Assembly: GCA_964557955.1 (NCBI GenBank)
Contig: CAZLCS010000024.1
Span: forward strand, 1-64,000
DNA: 64,000 nucleotides
Source of the DNA: JALOOX01 sp964557955
GTDB taxonomy: Bacteria; Desulfobacterota; Syntrophobacteria; Syntrophobacterales; Syntrophobacteraceae
Direction: 5' to 3'
The notes beneath the pieces were generated by a model, which saw only the letters and a program-made list of their open reading frames with translations, had not been told where the DNA came from and searched no databases. This document shows, piece by piece, positions 31,714-40,116 of this stretch. Numbering within the stretch: position 1 is the stretch's first letter; each line of letters starts with the position of its first letter. Made by a program: the position numbers and the translations under genes.

Positions 31714-31859
31714 TACATTTCCACACAGTTGAGTGTCCAATACTTGAGTCGGCATTCCGGCAGTTTTCAAGCCGGAATCCACAAAAGAAACCTGGATGCC
31801 GGCCAGAAGACTGCCGGCATGACGAGGTGAAAGCGGACATATTCTTCTGGGAACCTGAG
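31709..31859 (-). mobile_element. MITE-like dispersed element, copy C (reverse orientation)
   Basis: Begins CTTAGTACATTTCCACACAG and ends GAACCTGAG. Read in reverse it matches copy B over most of its length. Its first bases include the TAG stop of the TolB-like gene, so the insertion lies exactly at the end of that coding region. Confidence 0.82.
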
Positions 31860-32050
31860 TTCAGGCCACAGCGCTCCCCCGTTTAGAGCGCAAAAGACCG
31901 AAACAGGAGTAGACCAACACGAGTAGACCGAGTAAGACATGCATCATAAAGCCAAGAAAGCCCCCGTGACCTGATGGAGGTCTCGCGGGGGCTTTCTTGC
32001 GATGACAGTTGTGATCTTCAAAAACCTATGTTGTACTGACCAGGATCCGT
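31714..32050. other. Intergenic: element copy C and bidirectional terminator
   Basis: 337 bp without a gene. Apart from the dispersed element and the terminator hairpin at 31953-31999, nothing was seen. Confidence 0.7.
31953..31999. terminator. Hairpin terminator between convergent genes
   Basis: Perfect 14-bp stem CAAGAAAGCCCCCG (31953-31966) with CGGGGGCTTTCTTG (31986-31999) and a 19-nt loop. It serves the convergent genes ending at 31713 and 32051; the T-rich segments are inside the stem. Confidence 0.7.
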
Positions 32051-32461
32051 CTACAGCTCATAGTCGCCGTCCATATCCAGGATGTACTCCCGGTCACGCT
32101 CTCCGGTCTTCACGGTAAACGTGCCGCTGCCTTTGATGGTTTTCAGCTTTCCCATGCCTTTGTAGATTCTCCAGGTTCCGTTCGTCAGTTTGGTCGCCGG
32201 GTCACGAGTTCCCTCGTAGACGCTGCAGATGGAACCTTCTTCGAAGTTCGTGATGGCATAGCCCTTCATGGACCCGGCGCCGCGTGTGCGGTCATGAAAC
32301 GTAACACTGCGCCTCGACACGAAGGGACCGGCAATCCCGACCTGGTATTCAATGGGCTCCCCTTCCATCTCCACCAGCATGAGGGAATGATCAAACTCGT
32401 CGTGCACATAGAGCATTTCGCGGCGCGTTACCATCAATCGATAGGTTGCCTTGCGCTTCAT
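32051..32461 (-). CDS. Small conserved-looking protein of unknown function
   Basis: A 136-residue protein without signal peptide or membrane segment. It looks like a single beta-barrel fold, with alternating strands such as GSMKGYAITNFEEGS and TWRIYKGMGKLKTIKGSGTF, loosely like allene-oxide-cyclase/dirigent barrels, but the resemblance is weak. ATG 32461 has GAAGGAGGATTCT upstream; the frame extends to 32659 without homology. It converges with the TolB-like gene through a shared hairpin. Confidence 0.7.
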   Translation of the reverse strand: MKRKATYRLMVTRREMLYVHDEFDHSLMLVEMEGEPIEYQVGIAGPFVSRRSVTFHDRTRGAGSMKGYAITNFEEGSICSVYEGTRDPATKLTNGTWRIYKGMGKLKTIKGSGTFTVKTGERDREYILDMDGDYEL

Positions 32462-32641
32462 AGAATCCTCCTTCTTTTTCCCGTCAACGCCCAGCCCATG
32501 ATCCCGCAATGAGTCATATGCTCCAATCCGCAGTGCAGGCAGAAGCATACTCGTGCCTTTTAGCACAGAAATCCAAAGGACAATAACAAAAAAGCGGAAC
32601 TCAGGTTTGGGGAATCGGTTCAGAAGGGCCTGTAAAACCGC

Positions 32642-32693
32642 TTGACACATATCCCCCACTTCGTTACCCTTGCGCTGCCGATTGGTTAACCAA
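32642..32693 (+). promoter_or_regulatory. Promoter and operator candidate of the bioYMN operon
   Basis: TTGACA (32642-32647), 17-bp spacer, TACCCT (32665-32670). The perfect 12-bp palindrome TTGGTTAACCAA (32682-32693) lies just downstream of the expected transcription start, where a repressor would block initiation. It contains GGTTAACC, part of the known BirA half-site, but lacks the usual spaced second half. Confidence 0.55.
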
Positions 32694-32749
32694 GTGCGGT
32701 GTGCTCACAGTTCGATGGACTTGCCTGAAAAATGCGAGGGAAACTCTCA

Positions 32750-33298
32750 ATGTCGCTCTTCCTGTTGAATCGAATGGCCCATACTTCCTTGATGGCCGCC
32801 CTCATCGCAGTCGGCGCCCTCATTCACCTTCCCATTGGTCCCGTGCCCGTCGTTCTCCAGAACCTGTTCGTGCTGCTTGCAGGGCTCCTGCTGGGCAGCC
32901 GGTACGGGCTTGCCTGCGTTCTGCTTTACCTGCTCATCGGCTCCATGGGCTTCCCTGTCTTTGCGGGGGGCAAGGGGGGAATCGCCCACTTCATGGGACC
33001 TACAGGGGGATACCTGTTAGGGTTCGCCGCAGCTGCCTATACCGCCGGGTTGATCTCCGAGAGGCTTCCTCGAAAAACAGCGACGGATGTCTTTGCCGTG
33101 GCAGTGGCTTCCTTGATGGTATACATGATCGGTATTCCCTGGCTGAAAACGGTAGCCCAGATGACCTGGTCCAAAGCTCTCACCGTAGGCATGTTCCCCT
33201 TCCTTCCGGGAGATATCCTCAAGGCTGCCGCTGCGGTTCTCCTGGCAAGACCCGCCCGCCTCATCATCTGGAGACAAGTGCAAAGTGTCTCGGCATGA
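32750..33298 (+). CDS. bioY: Biotin transporter substrate-binding component BioY
   Basis: About 182 residues with six hydrophobic segments. Family features are GALIHLPIGPVPVVLQNLFV, the stretch GLACVLLYLLIGSMGFPVFA and GPTGGYLLGFAAAAY. BioY is the S component of an ECF transporter and binds biotin with high affinity. ATG 32750 is preferred because GAGGG lies nine bases upstream; ATG 32732 is in frame and cannot be excluded. It overlaps bioM by ATGA. The ORF sits behind the promoter/palindrome described at 32642. Confidence 0.95.
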   Translation: MSLFLLNRMAHTSLMAALIAVGALIHLPIGPVPVVLQNLFVLLAGLLLGSRYGLACVLLYLLIGSMGFPVFAGGKGGIAHFMGPTGGYLLGFAAAAYTAGLISERLPRKTATDVFAVAVASLMVYMIGIPWLKTVAQMTWSKALTVGMFPFLPGDILKAAAAVLLARPARLIIWRQVQSVSA

Positions 33299-34041
33299 TC
33301 ACGATTGAGGAACTCTCCCATACATACCCCGACGGGACCCACGCTCTGCGATCCATCTCTCTCCGGATCAGGAAAGGAGAGTTTCTCCTCTTCTGTGGAT
33401 CCAATGGGAGCGGGAAGACCACACTGCTACGCCACCTGAACGGTCTCCTTCGTCCTACGTCGGGGCGAGTGCTCCTGGACGGCATGGAAGTAGCCGCCCA
33501 TTCCAGCGAGGTCGTCACGCGAGTGGGGATGGTATTCCAGGATCCCGACAGCCAGATCCTGGGGGAGACGGTCTGGGAAGATGTCGCCTTCGGGCCGGAG
33601 AACCTCGGGCTGCCCAGGAAGGAGGTCGAGGCTCGGGTTCAAAGCGCCCTTGAGCTCACCGAGCTTCAGAATCTGGCACATAAATCCTGCCTCTGGCTCT
33701 CCGGAGGCGAGAGAAAGCGTCTGGCCATTGCAGGGATATTGGCTCTCGGCCCTGAAACCCTGGTACTGGACGAGCCTTTTGCCAGCCTGGATTACCCCGG
33801 CACCCGGCAGGTTCTTCACCAAATCATCCGGCTTCACGCGGCCGGGCATACCATCCTGCTTTCCACCCACGATATTGAGAAAGTGGTGGCCCATGTGGAT
33901 CGAATTGCCGTCCTCGCGGCCGGTGAGCTGAAGCTCCTCGGATCGCCGGAAGCCGTACTTCCCGAACTGTCCGCCTATGGCGTGCGTCCTCCCTGTCACC
34001 ACCTGCTGGGATTTCCGGTTGTCTCATGGATCAGAAGCTGA
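33295..34041 (+). CDS. bioM: Biotin ECF transporter ATPase BioM
   Basis: A 248-residue ABC ATPase. Walker A is FCGSNGSGKTTLLRHL, the Q-loop VGMVFQDPDSQILGETV, the signature LSGGERKRLAIAGILA, Walker B ETLVLDEPFASLD and the H-loop LSTHD, all intact. It drives biotin uptake with BioN and BioY at the inner membrane. ATG 33295 overlaps the bioY stop by four bases, and its 3' end overlaps bioN by 16. Confidence 0.95.
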   Translation: MITIEELSHTYPDGTHALRSISLRIRKGEFLLFCGSNGSGKTTLLRHLNGLLRPTSGRVLLDGMEVAAHSSEVVTRVGMVFQDPDSQILGETVWEDVAFGPENLGLPRKEVEARVQSALELTELQNLAHKSCLWLSGGERKRLAIAGILALGPETLVLDEPFASLDYPGTRQVLHQIIRLHAAGHTILLSTHDIEKVVAHVDRIAVLAAGELKLLGSPEAVLPELSAYGVRPPCHHLLGFPVVSWIRS

Positions 34042-34781
34042 CTCTTCAGTACGTTCCGGGAGATTCCCTCCTTCATCGCTTCGACACGCGCTGCAAGCTA
34101 CTGGCTCTCTGCACATGCAGCATCGGGATTCTGAATATGAAGGGAATCGGGCTCGGCGCCTTCTGTGCTCTGCTCCCGGCCCTTTCGCTGACTCTTGGCA
34201 GATGGAAGTCAATGGTCTTTCGAACCCTTATGAGTTGGGGACCGTTTCTTCTGATACTATTTGTCGTTCAGGCCTTTTCGCTGGAGCCGGGCTCACAGCC
34301 CCTCCCGCCGCTCCCCGTGACACAAGCCAGCCTCAAGGCTGCCATGATCTCCTGCTGGAGGCTTGCCGTCCTCATTGCTTACGCCACGCTCTTCACAATG
34401 GTCACATCACCTCGTCAACTGGAAGGGGCCTTGACACAGATGCTCCGGTGGTTCCCCCTTCTCCCGGCTCGGCGCATCGGGATCATGGTGAGCCTGACGC
34501 TTCGTTTTCTTCCCCTTTTACTGAACCAGGCTGAAGAAGTGCGCATGGCATTTCGTTCGCGGCTGGGCGGAAAGCGGAGGAATCCCTTGGCCCGATTGAG
34601 ATTCTATGCGGTCCCCATCCTGCGAAGAGCGCTGACCCGGGCTGAAGAGCTGACCTATGCACTGGCGGCTCGTGGGTACCGGGATGATTTGCAGATTCCG
34701 GTCGAACCTCTTCCCGTTGTCCATTTTGCCATCGTTACGGGATGGATTGGGGCAATCCTGATCGGTGTGTGGATTTCCTGA
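34026..34781 (+). CDS. bioN: Biotin ECF transporter transmembrane component BioN
   Basis: A 251-residue EcfT-type membrane protein (CbiQ family). Several hydrophobic helices are visible in the first half, and the coupling-helix motif AARGYRDD, which contacts the ATPase, lies near residue 212. It links BioY to BioM. The start overlaps the end of bioM by 16 bp, so all three genes are translationally coupled in one operon. Confidence 0.93.
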   Translation: MDQKLTLQYVPGDSLLHRFDTRCKLLALCTCSIGILNMKGIGLGAFCALLPALSLTLGRWKSMVFRTLMSWGPFLLILFVVQAFSLEPGSQPLPPLPVTQASLKAAMISCWRLAVLIAYATLFTMVTSPRQLEGALTQMLRWFPLLPARRIGIMVSLTLRFLPLLLNQAEEVRMAFRSRLGGKRRNPLARLRFYAVPILRRALTRAEELTYALAARGYRDDLQIPVEPLPVVHFAIVTGWIGAILIGVWIS

Positions 34782-34801
34782 GGGGTGACATCCCGTGCGG
34801 C

Positions 34802-34836
34802 CGGCAGGCGAGAATCGAACCATGCCTCGCCTGCCG
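34802..34836. other. Hairpin after bioN
   Basis: Perfect 11-bp stem CGGCAGGCGAG (34802-34812) with CTCGCCTGCCG (34826-34836) and a 13-nt loop, 20 bp after the bioN stop. There is no T-tract, so Rho-independent termination is uncertain. Confidence 0.5.
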
Positions 34837-34859
34837 CCACGCCCTGGGGGCACAACGAA

Positions 34860-34978
34860 CCATGAAAATCCGAGGGGGCGTCATTCCCCCATGTCTCTGG
34901 CGGGAATCCAGGCCTTCTGGAGACCCTGGACCCCCGCCGGAAGCACGCGGGGGGTGACGTTGTTTCCGCTTTTCATGG
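34860..34978. repeat. 119-bp palindromic extragenic repeat
   Basis: Ends in 9-bp inverted repeats CCATGAAAA (34860-34868) and TTTTCATGG (34970-34978). The interior has GGCGTCATTCCCCC, GGCGGGAATCCAG and CTGGACCCCCGCC, GGGGGGTGACG, a type found in many genomes. No gene in 34782-35067 otherwise. Confidence 0.75.
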
Positions 34979-35067
34979 GAAAAACCTGCAGGGATGACGA
35001 ACCGCCAGTTCCGATGGATGCTGTTTTTATGCCCTACACCTGAAGAGTCGAACGACGAGGCGCCATC

Positions 35068-36441
35068 CTACTGCTTTTCCTTCTCCCCTGAGAGCTTGCC
35101 CAAATCCTCCGGAATCTTTCGGAGCGTTTCAGCTGGTATTTCGAAGAGCTTCAGCCGCCCTCCCTCCTCGATCCAGATCCTCTCCGAGGCTGCGTCTGCA
35201 GCAGGCTTCTTCTCCCAGGTCATCGTAGCCAGGGAAGTTCCCGAATTCAGCAGCTCCAGACGTCCGTGAGGCTCCTTGGGCAGCGCGGGCGCGGGATCCA
35301 CTTTCCGCTGGTATTCGACCTGCTGCAAATCCCACAGGAGGGAGCTCACGAGCCAGGGCTCCTTGAGGGGCTCGGGATTGCCGGCTTCTCTCTTGAGACC
35401 CCATTTGTTGGGTTCGATCTGTACAACATGCCCCCCGGCTTCACCCAGCACCCACCGAACCTCCGTCACATCCTTGCTCTTGAAGCCAATCAACGACCGG
35501 TCCTCCAGTGCCTGCAGGTCTCTTGGCAAATCCTGCAGTATCCCGGCGTCCACCTGCACGACGGCGGGCAATTCCGAGCTCACGGCGTTGACCTGCTTGG
35601 CAGCTTCGCTGCCCTTGGCGGCAAGCTTCAATGCCACCGCCCGGCCGTCTGCCAGCTTCGCGATGACTTCCGCATGCGGCGGCTCGAGGCCATAAGATTC
35701 CAGATTCTTGGGCTCGTTTTCCAGGAAGCCCTGGGCTCGAAGCCACTGTACCTGTTCGATCACATTCTGAACTTTGCTTCCCTTGATCTTGAGCTCAGTC
35801 TGTTCAGGGACCTGCCACAATTCTGCACCTTCGTTCCTCTGCACGCGAATTTCGGGGCCATCCTTCCAGCCCACCGAAAGCTCCAGAACCTCGTCGGGGC
35901 GGAAGGTGAAGAGCGAGCGCCGTCGCAGCTCATCCAAACCCTTGTTGAGGAGTGACCAGTTGGAGGTCTCCAATACGAAAACCTGGCCATTGTCCCCCCG
36001 TTTGGCATAGTAGCCTCGCCCCACGGGGCTCTTATCCCCCACGAGGAGCTCAAAAGACCGTTCCCCAGCCTGGAAGCGGATCTTGAGGGGGACGGGCTCT
36101 TCGAGGCCAAACGGCTTGAGGTCGTTTGATTCCTTACTGACTTCCACCTCCCAGGAGAGGCCTGCGAGAGTGTTGACCAGGGAATCCACGGAACCCTTTT
36201 CGACAGCTGCTTCGATGGGACCGGTGATCTTCCAGTCACCGTTCTTCTTGATTTCGACAGGGTCCTTGTCCCTCGCCAACAGCTCCAGGGAGGCGACCTG
36301 GTCGGACTTGAGTGCAAAAACCTTTTTGGCCTCGGCCTCCGCCGCTTCTTTTTCGGCCTTCTTCACAACCTCGAAATAATAATAGTAGCCGGCAATCAGA
36401 GCCAGCGCAGTCAAATAGATCAGCGAATGGCGCCACTTCAT
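35068..36441 (-). CDS. DUF4340-type envelope protein of Gld-like ABC cluster
   Basis: A 457-residue protein with one N-terminal membrane helix (LIYLTALALIAGYYYYFEVV) followed by a large periplasmic-side region. Repeated modules such as VASLELLARDKDPVEIKKNG and VRRF...PDEVLELSVGWKDG are typical of DUF4340. The gene is the last of the four-gene cluster and overlaps the GldG-like gene by four bases. DUF4340 proteins occur beside GldG in many bacteria; their function in export is not established. Confidence 0.85.
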   Translation of the reverse strand: MKWRHSLIYLTALALIAGYYYYFEVVKKAEKEAAEAEAKKVFALKSDQVASLELLARDKDPVEIKKNGDWKITGPIEAAVEKGSVDSLVNTLAGLSWEVEVSKESNDLKPFGLEEPVPLKIRFQAGERSFELLVGDKSPVGRGYYAKRGDNGQVFVLETSNWSLLNKGLDELRRRSLFTFRPDEVLELSVGWKDGPEIRVQRNEGAELWQVPEQTELKIKGSKVQNVIEQVQWLRAQGFLENEPKNLESYGLEPPHAEVIAKLADGRAVALKLAAKGSEAAKQVNAVSSELPAVVQVDAGILQDLPRDLQALEDRSLIGFKSKDVTEVRWVLGEAGGHVVQIEPNKWGLKREAGNPEPLKEPWLVSSLLWDLQQVEYQRKVDPAPALPKEPHGRLELLNSGTSLATMTWEKKPAADAASERIWIEEGGRLKLFEIPAETLRKIPEDLGKLSGEKEKQ

Positions 36442-37883
36442 CGCTGAGACCTCCGCACCCGGTAAACGCCAATACCCGTCATGATCACGACCAGCGGCAT
36501 CAGTACCATTACGGTCAAGAGGAAGAGGTTCGCCTGTCCCGGGGTCATGAGCATGGGCCGACCGGCCGCATCCCGTGACCCGATCGTGATGAGGCCTTCT
36601 TCCTCCGCCAGGAAGTTGATCATATTCAGGAACAGATCTCCGTTGCCGGAAAGCTCGAAATGACTGTTGGAGATGAAGTCCGAATCTCCCACCACCAGGA
36701 GCTGACCTTTGCCTCTTGGCTCTGCTGAAGCCTTCTCCTGATTCACGGAATCGGACTGTTTTCCTTCCTGCTTTTCTCCAGCCTGCCTGATCGCCTTCGA
36801 CGTGTCGATTTCGGAGATCACCGCAACGGGAACGGGACCCGGCAAGTCCTCTTTCTCATCCTGACTGGCCTGTCCCTGGCTCAGAAGCTCGAAGTTGGTC
36901 TCCCCCCATGCGTTGGGTGAGGTGGAGGCCAGGACCTCCACATGGACGCCCTCCGGCGGCTCCTTCAAGGCATCGACCGTCCGGGCTTCAGGAAAGAAGG
37001 TCATCAACGAAAACCCTTCGCTGATCTTGTGGAAGCCATACTCCGTGACCACAGGCATCAAGTAGCTTCCCCCAAAAACTCGGCTCAATTTGTCGATGAT
37101 GATGTTGTCGCCCAGGTCGACGCCGTAACGTTTCAGAAAGTCCCTCAAACCGGCATCTTTATGCGGATCAAGGAGGAGAGCCAGTCTTCCGCCTCCTTGC
37201 AGGTATTTCTCGAGGCTGGCGATCTCCTGATCGAAGAGCTTCTTCTGAGGTCCGGCCACGATAACCACCGCCGCATCTTCGGGAACCTGAGCCTGCTGCA
37301 TGAGGTTCAGCTCCTCAACAGCATGGTTTTCCTTCAGCAAGGCTGCTCGCACAGCGGTATACCCATCCCGCTCCGCATCGTTGATGGAACGCTCCCCATG
37401 GCCCATCAGGAAGTAGATCTTCTTCTGCTCCTTGCGGCTGAGCTTCAGAAGCGCATTGGCCAGACTCTCTTCGTCGGCCGTCTGAATGGATTGTTTCTTT
37501 CCAAAACCTTCGAGCACCAGGGTTCCATACGTTCGAACGTCATGCTTCTTGGCCGCTTCGGGGTTGCGATCCGGATCAATGAACTCGAATTCGATGTTCT
37601 TGCTGTAATACCGGAAGGTATCGAGAAGGTCCCGCGCTTTGGGCTGTTCCGGGGCTCCCGTTGCGAAGAACGCCTTCACCGTCACGGTTTGATCCAACGT
37701 CTTCAGGATCTTCTGCGTCTGTTCGGAAAGGCTGTAGGTACCGCCTTCGGAAAGGTCAATACGCCAGAAATGGCGCTCTGAAATGAGTGCGACAAACACC
37801 GCGATCCCAAAGAACACCAAGGTGACAAGGATTGTGTTGGAGCCATAGGCCCACTTCCTGGGCCCTTTGCTTTGAGCTGCCAT
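36438..37883 (-). CDS. GldG-like ABC-associated auxiliary protein
   Basis: A 481-residue protein. An N-terminal helix (ILVTLVFFGIAVFVALI) leads to the ABC_transp_aux domain: SEGGTYSLSEQTQKILKTLD, then FIDPDRNPEAAKKHDVRTYG and YFLMGHGERS. A C-terminal helix (ANLFLLTVMVLMPLVVIMTG) closes the protein. In Bacteroidetes GldG works with GldA and GldF; outside gliding bacteria the cluster is of unknown cargo. It lies 28 bp after the permease gene and overlaps the DUF4340 gene. Confidence 0.88.
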   Translation of the reverse strand: MAAQSKGPRKWAYGSNTILVTLVFFGIAVFVALISERHFWRIDLSEGGTYSLSEQTQKILKTLDQTVTVKAFFATGAPEQPKARDLLDTFRYYSKNIEFEFIDPDRNPEAAKKHDVRTYGTLVLEGFGKKQSIQTADEESLANALLKLSRKEQKKIYFLMGHGERSINDAERDGYTAVRAALLKENHAVEELNLMQQAQVPEDAAVVIVAGPQKKLFDQEIASLEKYLQGGGRLALLLDPHKDAGLRDFLKRYGVDLGDNIIIDKLSRVFGGSYLMPVVTEYGFHKISEGFSLMTFFPEARTVDALKEPPEGVHVEVLASTSPNAWGETNFELLSQGQASQDEKEDLPGPVPVAVISEIDTSKAIRQAGEKQEGKQSDSVNQEKASAEPRGKGQLLVVGDSDFISNSHFELSGNGDLFLNMINFLAEEEGLITIGSRDAAGRPMLMTPGQANLFLLTVMVLMPLVVIMTGIGVYRVRRSQR

Positions 37884-37911
37884 GAACGCAACCTCCGTTC
37901 AATCGAATGGC

Positions 37912-38682
37912 TTAACCCCGCCAGCGGTAGGATTCCATCTGTCTAAGGGTGAGAAAGAGAAACAGCACCATGAAAAGCAAATAGTAAATGAGGTCACGGG
38001 AATCCAGCACCCCCTTGGTGAAGCTCTCAAAGTGCTTCGTGATGGAGATGTATTCGACGAACCGGGCCATACCGGGATCCACCAGGTTCTTGACCCAGCC
38101 GATGATCCAGAACATGAGCAGGGCTCCGAAAGACAGAACGGCTGCGACGATCTGATTCTGGGTCAGCGAGGAGGTGAAAAGTCCAAGGGCGAGAAAAGCC
38201 CCGCCCAGCAGGGCCACCCCCAAATATCCGCACAAGAGGGCCTTCCAGTTGGGATCTCCGACATAGTCGAGCAGGAACATCCCGGGAAGCGTACCGGCCA
38301 GGATCACCAGAAAAGCACTCAGAACCGCACAGAACTTGGCCAGCAGCGTGGACAGATCCGAGACGGGATAAGTGAACAGAAGCTCGATGGTCCCCGACTT
38401 CCGCTCTTCGGCGTAAAGCCGCATGGTCAGGAGCGGCGAGATGAGCAGCAGGACAATACTGACATCCATGAGGAACGGACGAACCACCATGTCGGTGGTG
38501 TTCAGCTGCTTGAGAGCCATGGGATTCTGGCTCGCCTGAAAGCTCAGGATATTGTAGTACGCCACCGCGCTGTACAAGAAATACCCCGATATGAGCAGAA
38601 ACACCACAGCCACGACATAGAAGACCGGCGAAGCAAAGAGGCTGTAGAGCTCTTTCCTGTAAATCGCTCCGAATCCTTTCAT
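37912..38682 (-). CDS. ABC-2 type permease, GldF-like
   Basis: A 256-residue permease with about six membrane helices. It starts MKGFGAIYRKELYSLFASPV, typical of ABC-2 subunits, and contains KSGTIELLFTYPVSDLSTLL, the conserved cytosolic segment of the family. Overlaps the ATPase gene by four bases (38679-38682). The substrate may be a polymer, lipid or protein. Confidence 0.9.
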   Translation of the reverse strand: MKGFGAIYRKELYSLFASPVFYVVAVVFLLISGYFLYSAVAYYNILSFQASQNPMALKQLNTTDMVVRPFLMDVSIVLLLISPLLTMRLYAEERKSGTIELLFTYPVSDLSTLLAKFCAVLSAFLVILAGTLPGMFLLDYVGDPNWKALLCGYLGVALLGGAFLALGLFTSSLTQNQIVAAVLSFGALLMFWIIGWVKNLVDPGMARFVEYISITKHFESFTKGVLDSRDLIYYLLFMVLFLFLTLRQMESYRWRG

Positions 38683-39641
38683 GACTGAACCTCCTCCTCA
38701 CCGGGGCTCTGAGAAGACTCCTCGGTCACCAGCTGCATGAAAATGTCTTCAAGGCTCAAATCCACCAATTTGAGCTCGAGCAGCTTCATCCCCTTTTCGA
38801 CCACCAGTTTCGCAATCTCCGGCCTCAGTTCGCGGGAGCGATCGGACTCCACCAACAACCGGCTGCCCTTTTCGTCCTGAACGCTCACGCCCTGAACCCC
38901 TTCGATGCGCTGCACAACATCTGCAAGGCTCTCGGCGCCATCCTCAACCTCAACGATGATCTGGGCTGAACGCTGGAGCTGATGGGTGAGATTCGTCGGG
39001 GAGTCCGTTGCCACGATCTGGCCCTTATTGATGATCAGGACTCTCTGGCAGATCTGGGCCACCTCGGGCAGAATGTGACTGCTCAGCAGGACCGTGTGCT
39101 CTTGCCTCAACTCCTGAATGAGTCGCCGGATTTCGATGATCTGCGTCGGATCGAGACCGATCGTCGGCTCATCCAGAACCAGGACCGGCGGGTTGTTGAG
39201 GAGCGACTGAGCCAGCCCGACACGCTGCCTGTAACCCTTGGACAGATGACCAATGATCCGGTTGGAAACCTTCTCCAGTCCGCAGACCCCCATCACGCGC
39301 CGCATTTCACTCTCTATTCGCCTGGCCTCCACTGACTTCACGCCGGCTGCAAACCGAAGAAAACGGCGTACCGTCAGATCCGAATAAAGGGGCACGTTCT
39401 CCGGCAGGTAGCCGACCTTTCGCCGCACATCGAGCGAGCGCTCGAAGCAGTCCAGGCCATCGACTCGCGCCACGCCCATACTGGGAGGCATGTAGCACGT
39501 CAGAATCCGTATGGTCGTGGACTTTCCGGCCCCGTTAGGTCCGAGAAAGCCCACCACCTCTCCTTTTTCCACCTGGAAGGTCACATCGCGTATGGCCGCA
39601 AGGGGACCATAAAACTTGGTCAATCCTTCCGCTTCGATCAT
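38679..39641 (-). CDS. ABC transporter ATPase, GldA-like
   Basis: A 320-residue ABC ATPase. Walker A GFLGPNGAGKSTTIRIL, signature LSKGYRQRVGLAQSL, Walker B PVLVLDEPTIGLDP and H-loop LSSHILPEV are all present; a C-terminal ~90-residue regulatory tail follows, as in ABC-2 partners. First gene of the operon with GldF-like, GldG-like and DUF4340 genes. The upstream region carries a heptamer repeat array about 30 bp before the start. Confidence 0.93.
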   Translation of the reverse strand: MIEAEGLTKFYGPLAAIRDVTFQVEKGEVVGFLGPNGAGKSTTIRILTCYMPPSMGVARVDGLDCFERSLDVRRKVGYLPENVPLYSDLTVRRFLRFAAGVKSVEARRIESEMRRVMGVCGLEKVSNRIIGHLSKGYRQRVGLAQSLLNNPPVLVLDEPTIGLDPTQIIEIRRLIQELRQEHTVLLSSHILPEVAQICQRVLIINKGQIVATDSPTNLTHQLQRSAQIIVEVEDGAESLADVVQRIEGVQGVSVQDEKGSRLLVESDRSRELRPEIAKLVVEKGMKLLELKLVDLSLEDIFMQLVTEESSQSPGEEEVQS

Positions 39642-39671
39642 AGCTGGTAAATCCTTGTTTGCAGGAATGCT

Positions 39672-39748
39672 GTTTCTTGTTTCTAGTTTCTGGTTTCTGG
39701 TTTCTGGTTTCTAGTTGCTGGTTGCTGGTTGCTGGTTGCTGGTTTCGA
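39672..39748. repeat. GTTTCTG/GTTGCTG heptamer array, copy 2
   Basis: Eleven consecutive 7-bp units: GTTTCTT, GTTTCTA, three GTTTCTG, GTTTCTA, four GTTGCTG and GTTTCGA. On the other strand the unit reads GAAACCA-like, the same family as the arrays at 11711 and 62771. It lies between the ABC operon start and the zinc-ribbon gene. Confidence 0.92.
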
Positions 39749-39865
39749 GCTCCGGCTTTGGGCGGTCGGTTGTGGACCCCGGAACACATAATGATCTCCA
39801 TGCAATGAGAGAAGCCGGCTCCGGGCATGCTCTCCCCGGGCTGCAAGGCGTCAAATGTCAACCAT

Positions 39866-40087
39866 TCATGAAATGAAAATTTGCGATGGGCGGTTTTCAC
39901 GAACCGTTTTGGTCCCCACCGAGGCAGCACAAGCCTGGCACAGATACTCGTGCAGCTCCCCGTCGGGAAGCACCAAAAGGAGACGGCTCCGAACCGGCAT
40001 GGCCCTCCTGCATCGAGGGCACCAGAGCTCGGATGCGGTGAATTCTTCAAACTGGCGCTGACGGCGCGGTCTCGTTTCCGGAAACAT
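39866..40087 (-). CDS. Small zinc-ribbon protein next to dnaJ
   Basis: A 73-residue protein with two CxxC knuckles (LWCPRCRRAMPV and EYLCQACAASVG) that together can bind one zinc. The N terminus is basic. It starts 29 bp after the dnaJ stop on the same strand and is probably cotranscribed. I recognise the fold but not the function. Confidence 0.7.
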   Translation of the reverse strand: MFPETRPRRQRQFEEFTASELWCPRCRRAMPVRSRLLLVLPDGELHEYLCQACAASVGTKTVRENRPSQIFIS

Positions 40088-40116
40088 GAATGAACTCCTC
40101 GCCGCGTTCCACTGGG

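Noticed and set aside
32682..32693. Certain BirA operator
   Set aside because: The known site has two half-sites spaced by about 14 bp; only one palindrome is present.
39672..39748. Possible CRISPR array
   Set aside because: Units are 7 bp without spacers; no cas genes nearby.
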